NCBI GenBank assembly: GCA_003008705.1
Contig: PDUO01000008.1
Location: 186,001-250,000, forward strand
Length of the DNA: 64,000 bases
Reading direction: 5' to 3'
Source: Pezicula radicicola
Lineage: Eukaryota; Ascomycota; Leotiomycetes; Helotiales; Dermateaceae
The notes below the pieces were generated by a model, which saw only the letters and a program-made list of their open reading frames with translations, was not told the origin of the DNA and did no database searches. The position numbers and the translations under genes were made by a program. Positions within the stretch are counted from its first letter, which is position 1. Each line of letters opens with the position of its first letter. Positions 22,686 to 34,005 of the stretch are shown here, piece after piece.

Positions 22686-23113
22686 CCGCCGATTGCCGAT
22701 TTTACACCAAAATTCACCCTAAACACTTCAAAAGTTTTTAGAATTAAATGTATATAATTAATATAAAAATTTCATATATCTATACTTTTTTCAGCCATCT
22801 TTTATTTGTATTCTTCAAAAATATTGTATTCCTTGAGGTTATATTTTTATTTAACTTAAAGCAATATAAGTAGAGGACATCGAAATTTTACATCTAAAAT
22901 CGCTTAAAATCGCCTTTTTTTTTAGGCCCCTTAATTTTTAAAATTATCTCTAGCCTTTAATTCAATAAAAACAATTAATTGATCTTAGTAAAGCCTAGGT
23001 ATTTTATTTGAAATAATAACATACCTTAAAATTAGATATAGTTGTCATATAATTTAGCAGAGAAATATACTTGATTTATAAGTAAGTTTGGGTGTAAAAT
23101 CGGCAATCTACGG
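22686..23113. mobile_element. MITE-like element with terminal inverted repeats
   Basis: Left end 22686-22708 and right end 23091-23113 are inverted copies sharing GATTGCCGATTTTACACC, with CCG at both outer edges. The element is 428 bp, very AT-rich, and has no coding frame, as expected of a non-autonomous DNA transposon. Similarity fades inward over about 15 bp. I could not identify a convincing target-site duplication, so the superfamily is not assigned. It abuts the truncated 2EXR gene. Confidence 0.75.
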
Positions 23114-23951
23114 CTTAGTACTTACTGTACCTTCTGTACCTTCTCTGTTTTCGAAAAAGTACGCGTCGGCCGTCGAATCTTTCCCATCTCACCGTGTCAC
23201 GAGACCGGTCTGGCCCTTCTTGCAATTCTGCATCGGGAGAAGTCGCCCATGGCGGATCTGTACGGGTCAAGAATGAAAAGGCGCCTTTTGATTGGATCTG
23301 GGACTATCGTACAGCCGAGGTCAAGTTTCAGCCGCCGCATTGAGGTCATCGCTGGATTGGCGAGATTGGGCGCCGTAACGAGGGCGTTGAGGCACATGCA
23401 AAGCGATAGCAGAACAGAGCAATCCAGGACTGCAGTAGCAATTAGACTGAGTGAAGAATGACCCAAGTAAAATTCATAGATAGTAATTATTATTTCACCT
23501 GTGATGTCAAGCTCAAGCAGACAGAAGAAGATCCATTGCAGCATTGAGAGGGGATTGATTGTCCGGGCAAGAAAGAAAGGCCAAAGTTTCTGGGGTCTTC
23601 CCCACATTCACGAGCTTCCATCTTCCCCTCCACCCGAGCTAGAGTTTGGTACTTCCGCACTGTACTGCTTCACCCCTGCTTACCTTGTTGCCGAATAGTT
23701 CCCAAGACCGTCCCAAGACCGTTGCCATTGCCGTTGTGTCATGTAGTCATACCCTCCTCCTCCCTCTTGAACATCATACCATATATTTTGTCCCTCTTCT
23801 GACGTCGTCTCTTTCTGCATCATCTTCTCGCCCGCGCGCAATCAAAACAAATCCCCCATCCTAGAGCGTCTGCAATTTCCTCAAGACTGTACCAGCACTA
23901 CCCCAAAAGCACAAACACAAACACAAGCACAAGCACAAGCACAATCACAAG
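23114..23951. promoter_or_regulatory. Upstream region of malate synthase gene
   Basis: No convincing gene. A minus-strand open frame at 23197-23607 has no domain and is likely chance. The last 40 bases before the start codon form a CA-rich leader (CACAAR repeats, 23909-23950), typical of highly expressed fungal genes. Carbon-source control is expected for this enzyme but no factor site was assigned. Confidence 0.45.
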
Positions 23952-26080
23952 ATGGCGACCACCGAGTCAATCCTCACCGGCGTCAATGTCTCTGGCACCG
24001 TCACAGACTTCAACAAGAAGATCCTCAGCAAAGACGCCGTTGCATTCCTCGCTCTCCTCCACCGATCTTTCAACACCACACGCAAATCCCTCCTCCAACG
24101 CCGAGTGATCCGACAAGCTGAACTTGACAAAGGCGTCCTCCCCGATTTCTTACCCGAGACAAGACACATTCGAGAGAATGATGCGTGGAAGGGTGCAAAG
24201 CCCGCTCCGGGGTTGATTGATCGTCGGGTCGAGATTACGGGTCCAACAGACAGGAAGATGGTTGTCAATGCTTTAAACTCTAATGTGTGGACATATATGG
24301 CAGATTTTGAAGGTATGGACTGAATTCCCCGGGCAAATCAATGTGCAATGGGCGTATCAAGAGGGCAAGAGCGGTTCTTGCAGGCTTCCACCTCGGGAAT
24401 CTCTCAAAGTTCCCAAGAAACGAGTTGTCTCTTTGTAACGAACATCTGCTAATCGCACGGTCAAACAGATTCGAGTGCTCCAACATGGGACAACATGATT
24501 AACGGACAAGTCAACCTTTACGATGCTATTCGGAAGCAAGTCGACTTCAAGATTGGCGAGAAGGAATACAAGCTGCGTACCGACCAAACTCTGCCAACAC
24601 TCATTGTCCGACCACGAGGCTGGCACTTGGACGAGAAGCATTTCACTGTTGATGGAGAACCCATTTCAGGGTCTCTGTTCGATTTTGGTCTATACTTCTT
24701 CCACAATGCAAAGGAACTCATTAAGCGGGGAACTGGACCATACTTCTATCTTCCAAAGATGGAGTCGCATCTTGAGGCTCGACTTTGGAATGATGTCTTC
24801 AACCTTGCACAGGATTTTATTGCGATTCCAAGAGGTACCATCCGAGGAACGGTACTTATTGAGACTATTCTAGCCGCCTTCGAGATGGACGAGATCATCT
24901 ATGAGCTGAGAGATCACAGCTCTGGTCTAAACTGCGGAAGATGGGTTAGTACTCCCTGGAGTTTTGAACAAAATTTTTAACTGAATTTTTCTACAGGATT
25001 ATATCTTTTCAGTGGTATGTAGAATCTCAGCAATTTCCAAAAATTTACAGCACCTTACGGGGTTTGAACTGGTTGCCATCACGTGATATGCCACACTTCT
25101 TACGACAGCTACGCAAGTCTCAGGAATATTGTTTTCGACACTTGGTTGGTTGTCTTTAATATAAGCTGACACAATCTCTAGATCAAGAAATTCCGTCAAA
25201 ACAGCAACTTCGTTCTCCCAGATAGATCATGTGTTACCATGACAGTCCCCTTCATGTATGAATCTTCTCTTCATCCGAAAATGTCCAATTGCGTGTACCA
25301 AGATTGTTGCTAATAAATTCAGGGATGCATATGTTAAGCTACTCATTCAAACCTGCCACAGGCGCCAAGTCCACGCCATGGGAGGCATGGCCGCTCAAAT
25401 CCCCATCAAAGATGACAAAGCTGCCAACGACAAGGCAATGGAGGGTGTTTATGCTGACAAACTTCGTGAGGTCAAGGCAGGCCACGACGGAACTTGGGTT
25501 GCCCATCCTGCACTCGCCTCAATTGCCTCTGAAGTGTTCAACAAGCACATGCCAACACCCAACCAAATGTTTGTCCGCCGAGAAGATGTCAAGATCGGTC
25601 AAAATGATCTGTTGAACATGAACATTCCAGGTTCCGTAACTGAGGATGGCATCCGCAAAAACTTGAACATTGGACTTGGATATATGGAGGGATGGCTCCG
25701 AGGAGTAGGATGTGTGCCCATTAACTACTTGATGGAAGACGCTGCCACAGCCGAAGTTTCCCGCAGTCAGCTATGGCAGTGGGTCAAGCACGGAGTCGCA
25801 CTTGACTCAGGAAAGAAAGTCGACAAGGCCTATGCTCTGAAGTTGTTGAAGGAGCAAGCCGATACTTTGGCATCAAAGGGTCCAAAGGGAAACAAGTTCC
25901 ACTTAGCCGCACAGTATTTCAGTGGACAAGTTACGGGTGAAGATTATGCAGATTTCTTGACTTCGTGAGTAGTCCCCTTTTTATTCTAACTTGATGTGAA
26001 TTTTCCACTAACAGACTGCCAGACTTTTGTACAACGAAATTACGTCTGTGGGAAGTTCTTGGCCTGCTTCTAAGCTATGA
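23952..26080 (+). CDS. acuE: Malate synthase, peroxisomal (glyoxylate cycle)
   Basis: Six exons (23952-24312, 24469-24944, 24997-25014, 25182-25255, 25323-25964, 26023-26080) keep frame and give 542 aa, the usual length for this enzyme. It condenses glyoxylate with acetyl-CoA to malate, allowing growth on acetate or fatty acids. Recognisable family blocks are [64 protein letters not shown] and [21 protein letters not shown]. The protein ends in SKL, a canonical type 1 peroxisomal targeting signal, reached only if the last intron ends at GCCAG (26022). Exon 3 is only 18 nt. The 3' end faces the metalloreductase gene. Aspergillus calls this gene acuE and yeast MLS1; orthology is inferred from sequence memory. 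Confidence 0.95.
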
Positions 26081-26791
26081 TTTTTTGCCTGTAATTCAGT
26101 GGAGGAAAATGAAATTGTTATATAGTTTTTAGCAAATTGTATCAGTTTTGAATACAACCCTTGTGCTTTGTGAAGCGTTCTCCATATCTTAATGGAGTGT
26201 AATAAATTCTGCCAAATCCTAGTTCTTCCTTCGAGTAAATGAAAACAACTGAGTGACTGAAGTCAACTGGCAACTGAAGTCAACTGAATAACTAATAGTG
26301 AGACTTTTGATGGTAACCCATATGTAAATCCTAAGATATACAACAGTTTGTAATTAAAGCTTACCTACATAAAGTGATAGATAGACTACCTTCACATCGA
26401 ATAAGAAAAAAAGCTCATCCTTCAAACTATACACTAATATTATCCCATTTTTCCGGACCCAAACAAAGTAAACAGACAGATCATTCATAAAACCACAAAA
26501 ACAGGCGTTTTTGAATTAATTTATATGTATCGTACAATATATACCCACCTACCTACCTACCTACCAACCTAATTCTATCCCAATACACAATACCTTTGTA
26601 CGCCAAAGTTAGCTCGAGCTTAGGAACCCCATCTTGAGTAAACGCCATACGCCTTCGCAATGCCTCCTTCGCTTTCCAAATTATTTCCTTCTCCCTTCTT
26701 ATTCCTCAAAACAATGCATACATAATCATCTTTGAACCCAACCTCTTAATCATGAACAAAAACCTACCTACAAAGCCAGCAGCCAAGGAAA
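26081..26791. other. Convergent intergenic region
   Basis: 3' flanks of malate synthase (+) and the metalloreductase (-). It contains an ACCT microsatellite. No gene. Confidence 0.55.
26546..26570. repeat. (ACCT)n microsatellite
   Basis: About five consecutive ACCT units, slightly degenerate at the right end. Confidence 0.8.
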
Positions 26792-28813
26792 TCAGGCATA
26801 CCCAAAAGTTTCAGCATGTACATAAATCCCCTGTGCACCAGTCCCCTTATGAACAGCCCTCTCATCACTAATCTTGACAACAAAATTCCTAGTTCCCTGT
26901 ATCAGACCCGGAGGTCCACAAACTATTACTGCCATTTCTCCTAAAGCTATTTCTGCGGTTTTACGGATTAGGTTCTCGATGTTGGGACGGCCGGTTAGGA
27001 GGTTGTATGAAGGAGGTGATGGATTGGATGTGGCTGTGGAGATGGTTTTAGAGAGGGTGGGGATGTGGGAGCAATAACATGGTGCTTGTGGGGTTTCGTT
27101 GATGCCGTCTTCGGAGATCGTTTTGGTGCAGCAGCATTTTGGATTTTGAGGGGGTAGAGAGGTTATAGAGGAGGTGCGTGATAGGATATTAGCCTCCGTG
27201 TTCTTTTCATCGGTGGCACTTGCGAAGGAATTACTGTTGCTAAGACGATTAACGTTATCGCCGTTGATTGATGATTGACCCGAAGTAATGGTATCGTCAC
27301 AAGTAACGTAGATGCTGATTTCCACTGCAACATCGTGGCCGTCGTTGCGGAGAGCCTCAACATCTTGAGTGACCTTTCGCAGTCGAGACTTGAACCAGTT
27401 AATTGCGGAAGAATGTTTGACGACCCAGATGAAACGGATATGTCGTGTTACTGCACCAGCGGGTACAAGGTTGAAGCGGGAGGCTCTGGGGTTTGTCCAT
27501 TGCTCAACGATGTCGCGCATTAAGGGCATGGTGAAAGTTGCACCCGTGGAGCCGGCTATAAAGAGGAGGCTGTCGAATTGTCTAAGTGGGCGAACACGAC
27601 CATATGGCCCGTCGATGAGAACAGATCGATCTGCATTCTTGGCAGCTGTAGTCGGGAGAGTTGGATGTGCCTTTTCGGCATGCTTGAAGAATTTCTTCGT
27701 AGAGCCTTTCTTTGCTCGGACAATGAACTCGATTTTGCCGTCTGAAGGAAGTGAAGCGATGGTGAAGGGGTGAGAAGTCAGAGGTGCGACAGCGTGACAG
27801 GCGAGGAAGAGATGTTGACCTGCTTGCCATGCCATTGATGGGTTGGCAATTGTAACTCGGGTATGGGATCCGTCGAGGGGCTCAAAAGTTGCTCTGCAGG
27901 CTAGAATCCCGCTGCTGGTTTTGTGAAAAAGGGAACAATTGTTGTACACGAGGAATGCGGCGCGAACGACCCGGTCAAATGCCCAGAAGCCGAGGGGGAG
28001 CCAGACCCAGATGTGGTTCTCGTCAGGGACATGGAAGTAGACTGCAACCAAGAATCCGAGATACGATATAATGTGCTGAATAACAAAGAACTCATAGGAG
28101 AGACCCCGAATTGGTGCTACAGATGACAAAACCAGCCAAGCTAAGATGGCAAAGGCTGCCATTCCAATCTGAGTAAGGTAGTCGGTCTTGAGTTTGACCA
28201 TAATATAATCATACTTGCCCCATTCGGTCATCCAGAAACCCATGTGTATGAGTATAGTGAAGAGCAAGGAGCGAGCAACCCATCGATGAAGCCAGTTCAA
28301 CCGTTCGTAACCAAGACCAGTGAAGAAGCCGATGAGATTGCGCTTTCCAGCAAGCAAGACAATGAGAGGGAGCTGTGCAACGGCGATGAACCCAGTTCGA
28401 TAGCCTATATCCTCCCACTGAAGGAAGTCGGCTGTGTTGAAACCATACAGAGAGCACACAACGATCAACACTATGTATCCTACCATCATGATCACTGGTC
28501 CCATGGGTGGGAGGTAGAAGCGAACATTTCGCACTGATACGGGCGTGGAGTAGTATCCAAATTCGCGGATGATGGACGAAAGCGTGGCATGCGATTGAAA
28601 GAAGAAGGAGCTTGGCTTCGCTGGTTGTGACTTGCGATGCGAGACTGCCTTCAGCCTTTGGTAGTAGAGGACCTTGTTGATACCATTTGCTAATGCTGCT
28701 ACCGCGATGGCAGTGCCGACAAAAACCCAGAAGATGCGTTGCATATAGAAGAGACCTGGGACGCCAGCGCCCATAGACATCGGCTCCATGGAGTGAGTGT
28801 GTCTTTTGTCCAT
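26792..28813 (-). CDS. Ferric/cupric reductase, FRE family (FAD/NADPH, bis-haem)
   Basis: A single exon of 673 aa starts at the ATG at 28813. The frame extends a little further upstream but without another ATG. The N-terminus is His/Met-containing and extracellular-like, followed by several membrane spans. The haem-binding histidines lie in LHRWVARSLLFTILIHM and VIQHIISYLGFLVAVYFH (ferric reductase-like domain). A FAD-binding barrel has HPFTIAS, with the GxH-type segment GQHLFLACHAVAP. The NADPH domain has LLFIAGSTGATFTMPLM and AVIVCGPPGL, and the protein ends HAETFGYA. A Ser/Asn-rich insertion with a CCC/CYC cysteine patch (about residues 520-600) splits the NADPH domain and may be cytosolic and regulatory. 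Family members reduce Fe(III) or Cu(II) outside the plasma membrane. Divergent placement 1.5 kb from a Ctr copper transporter suggests a role in copper uptake, but iron cannot be excluded. Confidence 0.9.
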   Translation of the reverse strand: MDKRHTHSMEPMSMGAGVPGLFYMQRIFWVFVGTAIAVAALANGINKVLYYQRLKAVSHRKSQPAKPSSFFFQSHATLSSIIREFGYYSTPVSVRNVRFYLPPMGPVIMMVGYIVLIVVCSLYGFNTADFLQWEDIGYRTGFIAVAQLPLIVLLAGKRNLIGFFTGLGYERLNWLHRWVARSLLFTILIHMGFWMTEWGKYDYIMVKLKTDYLTQIGMAAFAILAWLVLSSVAPIRGLSYEFFVIQHIISYLGFLVAVYFHVPDENHIWVWLPLGFWAFDRVVRAAFLVYNNCSLFHKTSSGILACRATFEPLDGSHTRVTIANPSMAWQAGQHLFLACHAVAPLTSHPFTIASLPSDGKIEFIVRAKKGSTKKFFKHAEKAHPTLPTTAAKNADRSVLIDGPYGRVRPLRQFDSLLFIAGSTGATFTMPLMRDIVEQWTNPRASRFNLVPAGAVTRHIRFIWVVKHSSAINWFKSRLRKVTQDVEALRNDGHDVAVEISIYVTCDDTITSGQSSINGDNVNRLSNSNSFASATDEKNTEANILSRTSSITSLPPQNPKCCCTKTISEDGINETPQAPCYCSHIPTLSKTISTATSNPSPPSYNLLTGRPNIENLIRKTAEIALGEMAVIVCGPPGLIQGTRNFVVKISDERAVHKGTGAQGIYVHAETFGYA

Positions 28814-30313
28814 TGCGAAGAGGTCAGAGACCAACTACCTGTGTTGAGAGAAGAGATGATGCGAATGGCGGGGTGGACTGTAGAAGGAAATGATCAAAAG
28901 AAGAGGGATGCGTTCATGAGGATGTTGGAAATTGCATGTATATCGTGATGGACTTCTTCAACATGCACGCAATATCCAGTGGCTTGGTTCTGGAGAGAGA
29001 GACTTTTTCAATATTACGAAAGATGGATGGGGACGGGTGAACTAGAGTAGGTGAATTGTACAAAGTCAAGCTTTTACTGGCTATCTTAGACTATCTTAGA
29101 CTATCTCTGCCAAGTAGCCAAGTGCTCTTTCCCTACACTTGGTTGGGGAGAGGAGACAAGTGGCGCAAATAGACGCATATGCGCAGCAGTAGGAAGGTAG
29201 TTCACGGATCACGGCGACTAAGGAAGTCAAGTATGAGGATGGAAATCAGTGAGCATTCATTTGCTGTCTACTACCTTGGCGGCTCTTGGCGACGACGATG
29301 GTTTTTGACAGGAGCACGGGACGTTCTAAGGTCGAAAGATTGTAGACGAGACGGGAAAAGTGATGAAAGCTGATGGGAGTGCATGGGTCCCAGCACGGTG
29401 GTGATGGCATCCCGAGCGGGTGCGCTAGACAGGGGAGTTAGAAAGTCAAGTCCGAAGCGACGGTGCAAGGGCACACAAGGCTGGAGTTGGCTGCTTTTAT
29501 CAAGGTAGGAGTACGTCCTTTTCAGTGGCTCTGGCCATGAGGCTGAGGCTGAAGCGTGAGTGAGGCATAACGCGTCTTTGCATTTTCTGAGCTTGAGACA
29601 TCCAATTGAAGCATCACCTCACTCGCTGATCATTCAAGCACAACTTTGACACACGTGCACCATCCATACTGTAGTAGTATCACGGTCGTTGCTATTCTAC
29701 TGTACTATTGAAGAAAAAAAAAAAGAACCAAATGCGTCGTTTGTTCCGCTTTGAGGATAATCGAGTAAAAGGCAATCTAATAGTGCACGTGACTGGACTG
29801 TGGAGAGCGAGCCCTGCTCACAGTTCACTAGATTTTCCTTGTTGGGCTTAACATGCTCAAACAACCTCCAAAACCCCACTTCCTGGCAAAGCCTCTTGGC
29901 CCAAAGCTTAGGCCGAAAGCCCTTGGAATAATGCCAATAATGCCAATAAATACCCTGGTCAGAAACATGCGCGTCTCAATCGTCTGCTTTCCCACCTTCT
30001 GTGGTTCTGTGCGTCGCAAGAAACTTCTCTGATCCTCTCATACAGCCTCATGCCTGCTCCATATTACCGTAGTACTGTTGCTTAAGTACATTTCCTCCTT
30101 TCTTATATCCTTCCCGTCGCGCCTCCTGCACACCATCCTGCTTGCCAAGAACACATCCGCTCCCCAATAGTCAGTCAGCCGCCTAATACAAGAAGAAGAA
30201 GACCTCGAGTTCGAGAGCAGAGCCTCAGACTTCGATTTTGACTTTGACTCCTCCTCTCCAGCAAAGAAATCTAAACACTTGTTGAGCCGACGCTCCAAGC
30301 CGCAACTGCCAAA
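28814..30313. promoter_or_regulatory. Divergent promoter of metalloreductase and Ctr copper transporter
   Basis: The 1.5-kb interval contains three TGCTCA cores, the core of Mac1-type copper-response elements: 29815-29820 and 29854-29859 on the plus strand and 29250-29255 on the minus strand. A tandem CTATCTTAGA repeat at 29081-29106 presents three AGATAG (GATA-type) sites on the minus strand. About 0.7 TGCTCA is expected by chance in this length on both strands, so the excess is mild. Site identity follows from known yeast and Aspergillus motifs; function here is inference. Confidence 0.4.
29081..29106 (-). repeat. Tandem 10-bp repeat carrying three GATA sites
   Basis: CTATCTTAGA occurs twice, followed by CTATCT. 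On the minus strand this gives three AGATAG boxes spaced 10 bp apart, one helical turn. Confidence 0.6.
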
Positions 30314-30961
30314 ATGGATATGTCAATGACTACAACTTCCATGGCCTCCATGGCAACCTCCACCTCCTCGGCCGACATGACAACCGACACCATGGAAATG
30401 TCAACGATGTCCATGACCTTCTTCACCTCCAGCACTACCTCGCTCTACTCCTCCGCGTGGACCCCCAACTCCCCGGGTACCTACGCTGCAACTTGTATCT
30501 TCCTGATCCTGCTCGCTGTATGCTTCCGTGGACTTTTGGCTGTGAAGGCTTGGAAGGAGACTGCTTGGATGGATGCTGAGATGAACCGTCGCTATGTGGT
30601 CGTGAATGGCAAGCAACCAAAGTCGGAGCGCATCAGCAATGATTCAGGCGCCAAACGAATGGTTTTGACGGAGAATGGTGTTGAGGAGGATGTTATGGTT
30701 GTCAAGAAGAGGAGCATGGGTGTACGACCTTGGAGAATTACGACCGACCCTGTCCGCGCTGCTCTAGATACTGTTATTGCTGGTGTTGGATGGCTGCTGT
30801 AAGTCTCATCCCCCCATTTTTAATCACCGGACTACGCTGACAATATCACCAGCATGTTGTCAATCATGACTATGAACGTCGGCTACTTTTTGTCTGTCCT
30901 CGGTGGAACATTCTTGGGTAGTTTAGCATTGGGTCGATACGCCATGGCTGAAAATCACTAG
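30314..30961 (+). CDS. Ctr-family high-affinity copper transporter
   Basis: Two exons (30314-30798 and 30853-30961; 54-nt intron GTAAGT...CTGAC...CCAG) encode 197 aa. The extracellular N-terminus is Met/Ser/Thr-rich with MxM motifs (MDMSM, MEMSTMSM), the copper-capturing pattern of Ctr proteins. TM1 (YAATCIFLILLAVCFRGLLAV) is followed by a cytosolic charged loop. TM2 has the selectivity motif M-x3-M (MLSIM) continuing MNVGYFLSV, and TM3 has the packing motif GxxxG (GTFLG) before LALGRY. This order is diagnostic of the trimeric Cu(I) channel. The C-terminus is short (AMAENH), without a Cys/His cluster. The gene is divergent from the FRE reductase, which could supply Cu(I). The shared upstream region has TGCTCA cores. 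Confidence 0.93.
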
Positions 30962-31733
30962 ATCAACTTCTTTTTGGGTGGGGCAGGAGTTTTTGGGGGG
31001 TATATATATATTTTTTTCTACAACGATAGGTACTACAGTACTGTTGACATATTCTTTGGGCGGTTGGATGGGAGTTGGAAAGATCATTGCGCATTGCAGG
31101 AACAGTTGCAGCATGAGGTCTATGTCGAATAATGTTAAAAGTCACTATCGTCTAGATTCAGCCGCTCATACATGCAGCATTATTGGCATGTTGTAATACT
31201 CTATGAAAGTAATGACAAAATGAAACAAAAAACAAAATAAACAAGAAATTTAGACTTAAAAAAACCGCATGCTATTCTCAGGTTCCCGTGTTCTCTAACT
31301 TACCTTACGATGCGAAGTTCGAAGTTCTGGGTTCATTCATTTCTTGGCAAAACTCGAATCCGGGGAAGGTGCCACGGTTTCCAAACTTCCAAGACTTTTT
31401 CATAAGCCTCGGGCGCGAGGGCGTCTCGATTTTTTCTAAATTAGGAAGCCATGCGAATACGAATCGAAGCAAGCCTTTTCTTCTTCTTGTTCTTTTCCCA
31501 TTCTATCATCGTCAAAAATCCAATTTTGCTTTGAAAGAGGCGTTGACTAGTCGCAACGAGGTGATGTTTTTCGTTTCGTTTATATTGGGTATCTACTATG
31601 ATAAAATATTTTTATACTTCCGCATCGGCAGATTTCTAGTTTCTATCATGGGGTTGCCGAGGTTTTTTTTTTCAGGATCTCTCTTACTTTTCGTATCTTG
31701 GTATGTCGTCAGTCATCGAATCGAATGCCTTTA

Positions 31734-31767
31734 GTTTTTGGTTTTTGGTTTTTGGTTTTTGGTTTTG
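31734..31767 (+). repeat. (GGTTTTT)n short tandem repeat
   Basis: Four near-perfect 7-bp GTTTTTG units followed by a degenerate GATTTTGG unit. Confidence 0.75.
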
Positions 31768-33141
31768 ATTTTGGTTGATTGATGTACGGGTAATTGAGAT
31801 GAAAATGATTGAGTTTACTTTCAACTATGGAGTATCATACTGTCAAAGTCTACTGTTTCCTTCCCTTTTGAGGGTCGTTGTTGACTCGTCGCAATAAAAG
31901 TGGTGGATTTATGCTTTTTTTACTATATCTATACCTCCGCATCGGGATAACATTCTAGGGTTTCTATTGTAAGGTCTCTGAGGTCATTGAATTCTATCGT
32001 TTGATTTGGCGATTGGTGTATCTTCTGTACGGTAGTTTAGAGAGTTCTAGGTTTGTGTGTATATCTGTATTTTAGCTTTTGTACCTTTGTTTATATCTTT
32101 AAATAGGTAGGGTATAAAGGTATAGGTTGTATAGTAGTTAAGGTATTATGCCATAGAAAGAATCCCATCCGAAAGAAAGAAAAATCACGTCTGAAGGATT
32201 TTGGGGGTCTTGCGAAGGTTTGTTTTTTTCTTTTGGATAATAATGGTGTTTCTTATTATTTGTAGGACTATGATATACCTTTAGGGATTCTGATTGTTAT
32301 TACTCCGCATTTACGCAAGTGTACGTTGCACTGACGAGATCTTGAGGCTTAATTTGAGTGTTGATTCTTGGAAGTCTTGAGTATTGTATCAACGCTCGGG
32401 TTTCGGATCTCAGATCTAGATTCTAGGTCTTGGGGTCTCTTGGTCTTTGATTGGCTATGGCTTCTTTGCTTTAGTGACGTGAGGGGATACCATGCCATGG
32501 CGTGTCGTACGAATGATGGCTCGAGTTTTGAGTTACAGTACCGGTATGCGAATTGTTCGGATGGATCTGAGGCTCTGAAGCTCTCTCTTTGTATTTCTTC
32601 GGTAGCGAGTCGTGCGAGTGTTATTTATTGCTACGCTACAGTAGCTTTGTGTCCACCCCTTTAACAAGCTTTAGAGTAAAGTAGAGGCTCTATTAACTCT
32701 ATTTTAATATCATTGTGCTTCTAAGATGAATATAAATTATAGAAGTAAACTGTACTGTACTTCTCACTTTGTTTCTACTACTATATCTCACAAGAAACTG
32801 TAATGACAGAAGAAAAACTTCCCCTAACATACATAAAAAGAACTTAGATCGTAGTTTCAACACTTTGTTATGTTACCTAACTTACGCCAATTCCACCTCC
32901 CTCTTCAAATAGAATCAACAACTCTGTTAATTCATTCATTCAACAATGTTCATCACGTACTCAAACCGCCAACACGTGATCATCTCAGCCACACCTTGTC
33001 CTCACTCTCTCCAAAATGCTGTCTTTAAAGCAGCAATCAATTGAACCCTTCTTTCGCCACTCGGCTCCACTACTGTAAACTAAACTAGTAAGCATATCTC
33101 CGATAATAGACTAGGGTCTCCTAATGGTAGCCTTGCAGAAA

Positions 33142-33149
33142 TGTGCTCA
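33142..33149 (+). promoter_or_regulatory. Candidate copper-response element TGTGCTCA
   Basis: Exact TGTGCTCA, the motif I know for Aspergillus Mac1-type regulators. It lies 1.3 kb upstream of the X325 gene. One such site is expected about every 33 kb counting both strands. Confidence 0.3.
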
Positions 33150-33997
33150 TTCTTTCTCAAGTCACTTAACTACACTAACCTCACTCCAATAAGACTGGCT
33201 CTTGGCAACATAATTGAAAGCCATTTCCGTCACTACTGAAGACCGACGACCAATACGATATTATTTGTATCGAGACCTAAGAGTTAATGATTATAATGAC
33301 TGATCGGTGCACACGGCATTGTTATATTTTTATTCTATGGTCGGTCTGACAAGAAAAGACCATCTGAGATTGAGAATGAGAGCTAAATGCCCTTGAAGTT
33401 TCGCAGAACTAGATGGCCGGAACGGGGAATGAAGTGGTGAGGTTGATAGAGGCGATTGTTTCTGTGGTGGATCGATCTGAAGAAAACAATACTCGAGTAG
33501 GACCTCAGATGAAATCAAGGGAGCAATCTGAACAAAGTTAGGCATGAATCTCCCTTCTTATCACTCACGAAACCCCATAAGCATCAGTCTTTCACCCCCT
33601 TAGCCCCTCAGAGCAATTATGAGTAAGCTTGGGCTTATCTTTTTATGGAGTTTACACTTTGGCTGGGTTACACTTTTTCTTCTTTGGTTGGGCTTGCAAT
33701 TGTTGCATATCAATGGCCTCCCTTTCGTCAGAAGATCAAGCTCAATTCCTCGCGCTTAAATTAAGCTTTGACGGTTCTTAGTCCGCACTTTTTGATATGG
33801 AGTTTCATGGTTATCCCCATGTTGGCATCTTAGCATCTATTGGCTAACACGGCCAGGTGGCATAGCGAGTTATCTGTTATCGCCATAGCTTCTATCACTT
33901 GCAGGTGCCAAGAAGGCGCTCCCCTCGCTATGGCAAGCGCCATGCGGAGGTACGGGTACGATGTTGAGTCTTAGTGGAGTTGGAGGCGTGAAAGTTG

Positions 33998-34005
33998 TGA
34001 GCACA
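33998..34005 (-). promoter_or_regulatory. Candidate copper-response element, proximal to X325 gene
   Basis: TGAGCACA on the plus strand, that is TGTGCTCA on the minus strand, 443 bp upstream of the X325 start codon. The position suits a promoter element. Confidence 0.4.

Noticed and set aside
23197..23607. 136-codon minus-strand frame with hydrophobic stretches upstream of malate synthase
   Set aside because: No recognisable family, and it lies in the promoter region of a strongly supported gene on the other strand.
26875..28457. Several plus-strand frames opposite the metalloreductase gene
   Set aside because: They are antisense shadows of a single long, motif-rich coding exon.
31288..31734. 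148-codon open frame downstream of the Ctr gene
   Set aside because: It begins with GTG, is T-rich with Phe/Leu bias typical of random AT-rich sequence, and has no domain or splice partner.
32368..32664. 98-codon plus-strand frame
   Set aside because: Begins at a non-ATG codon and has no domain; likely chance.
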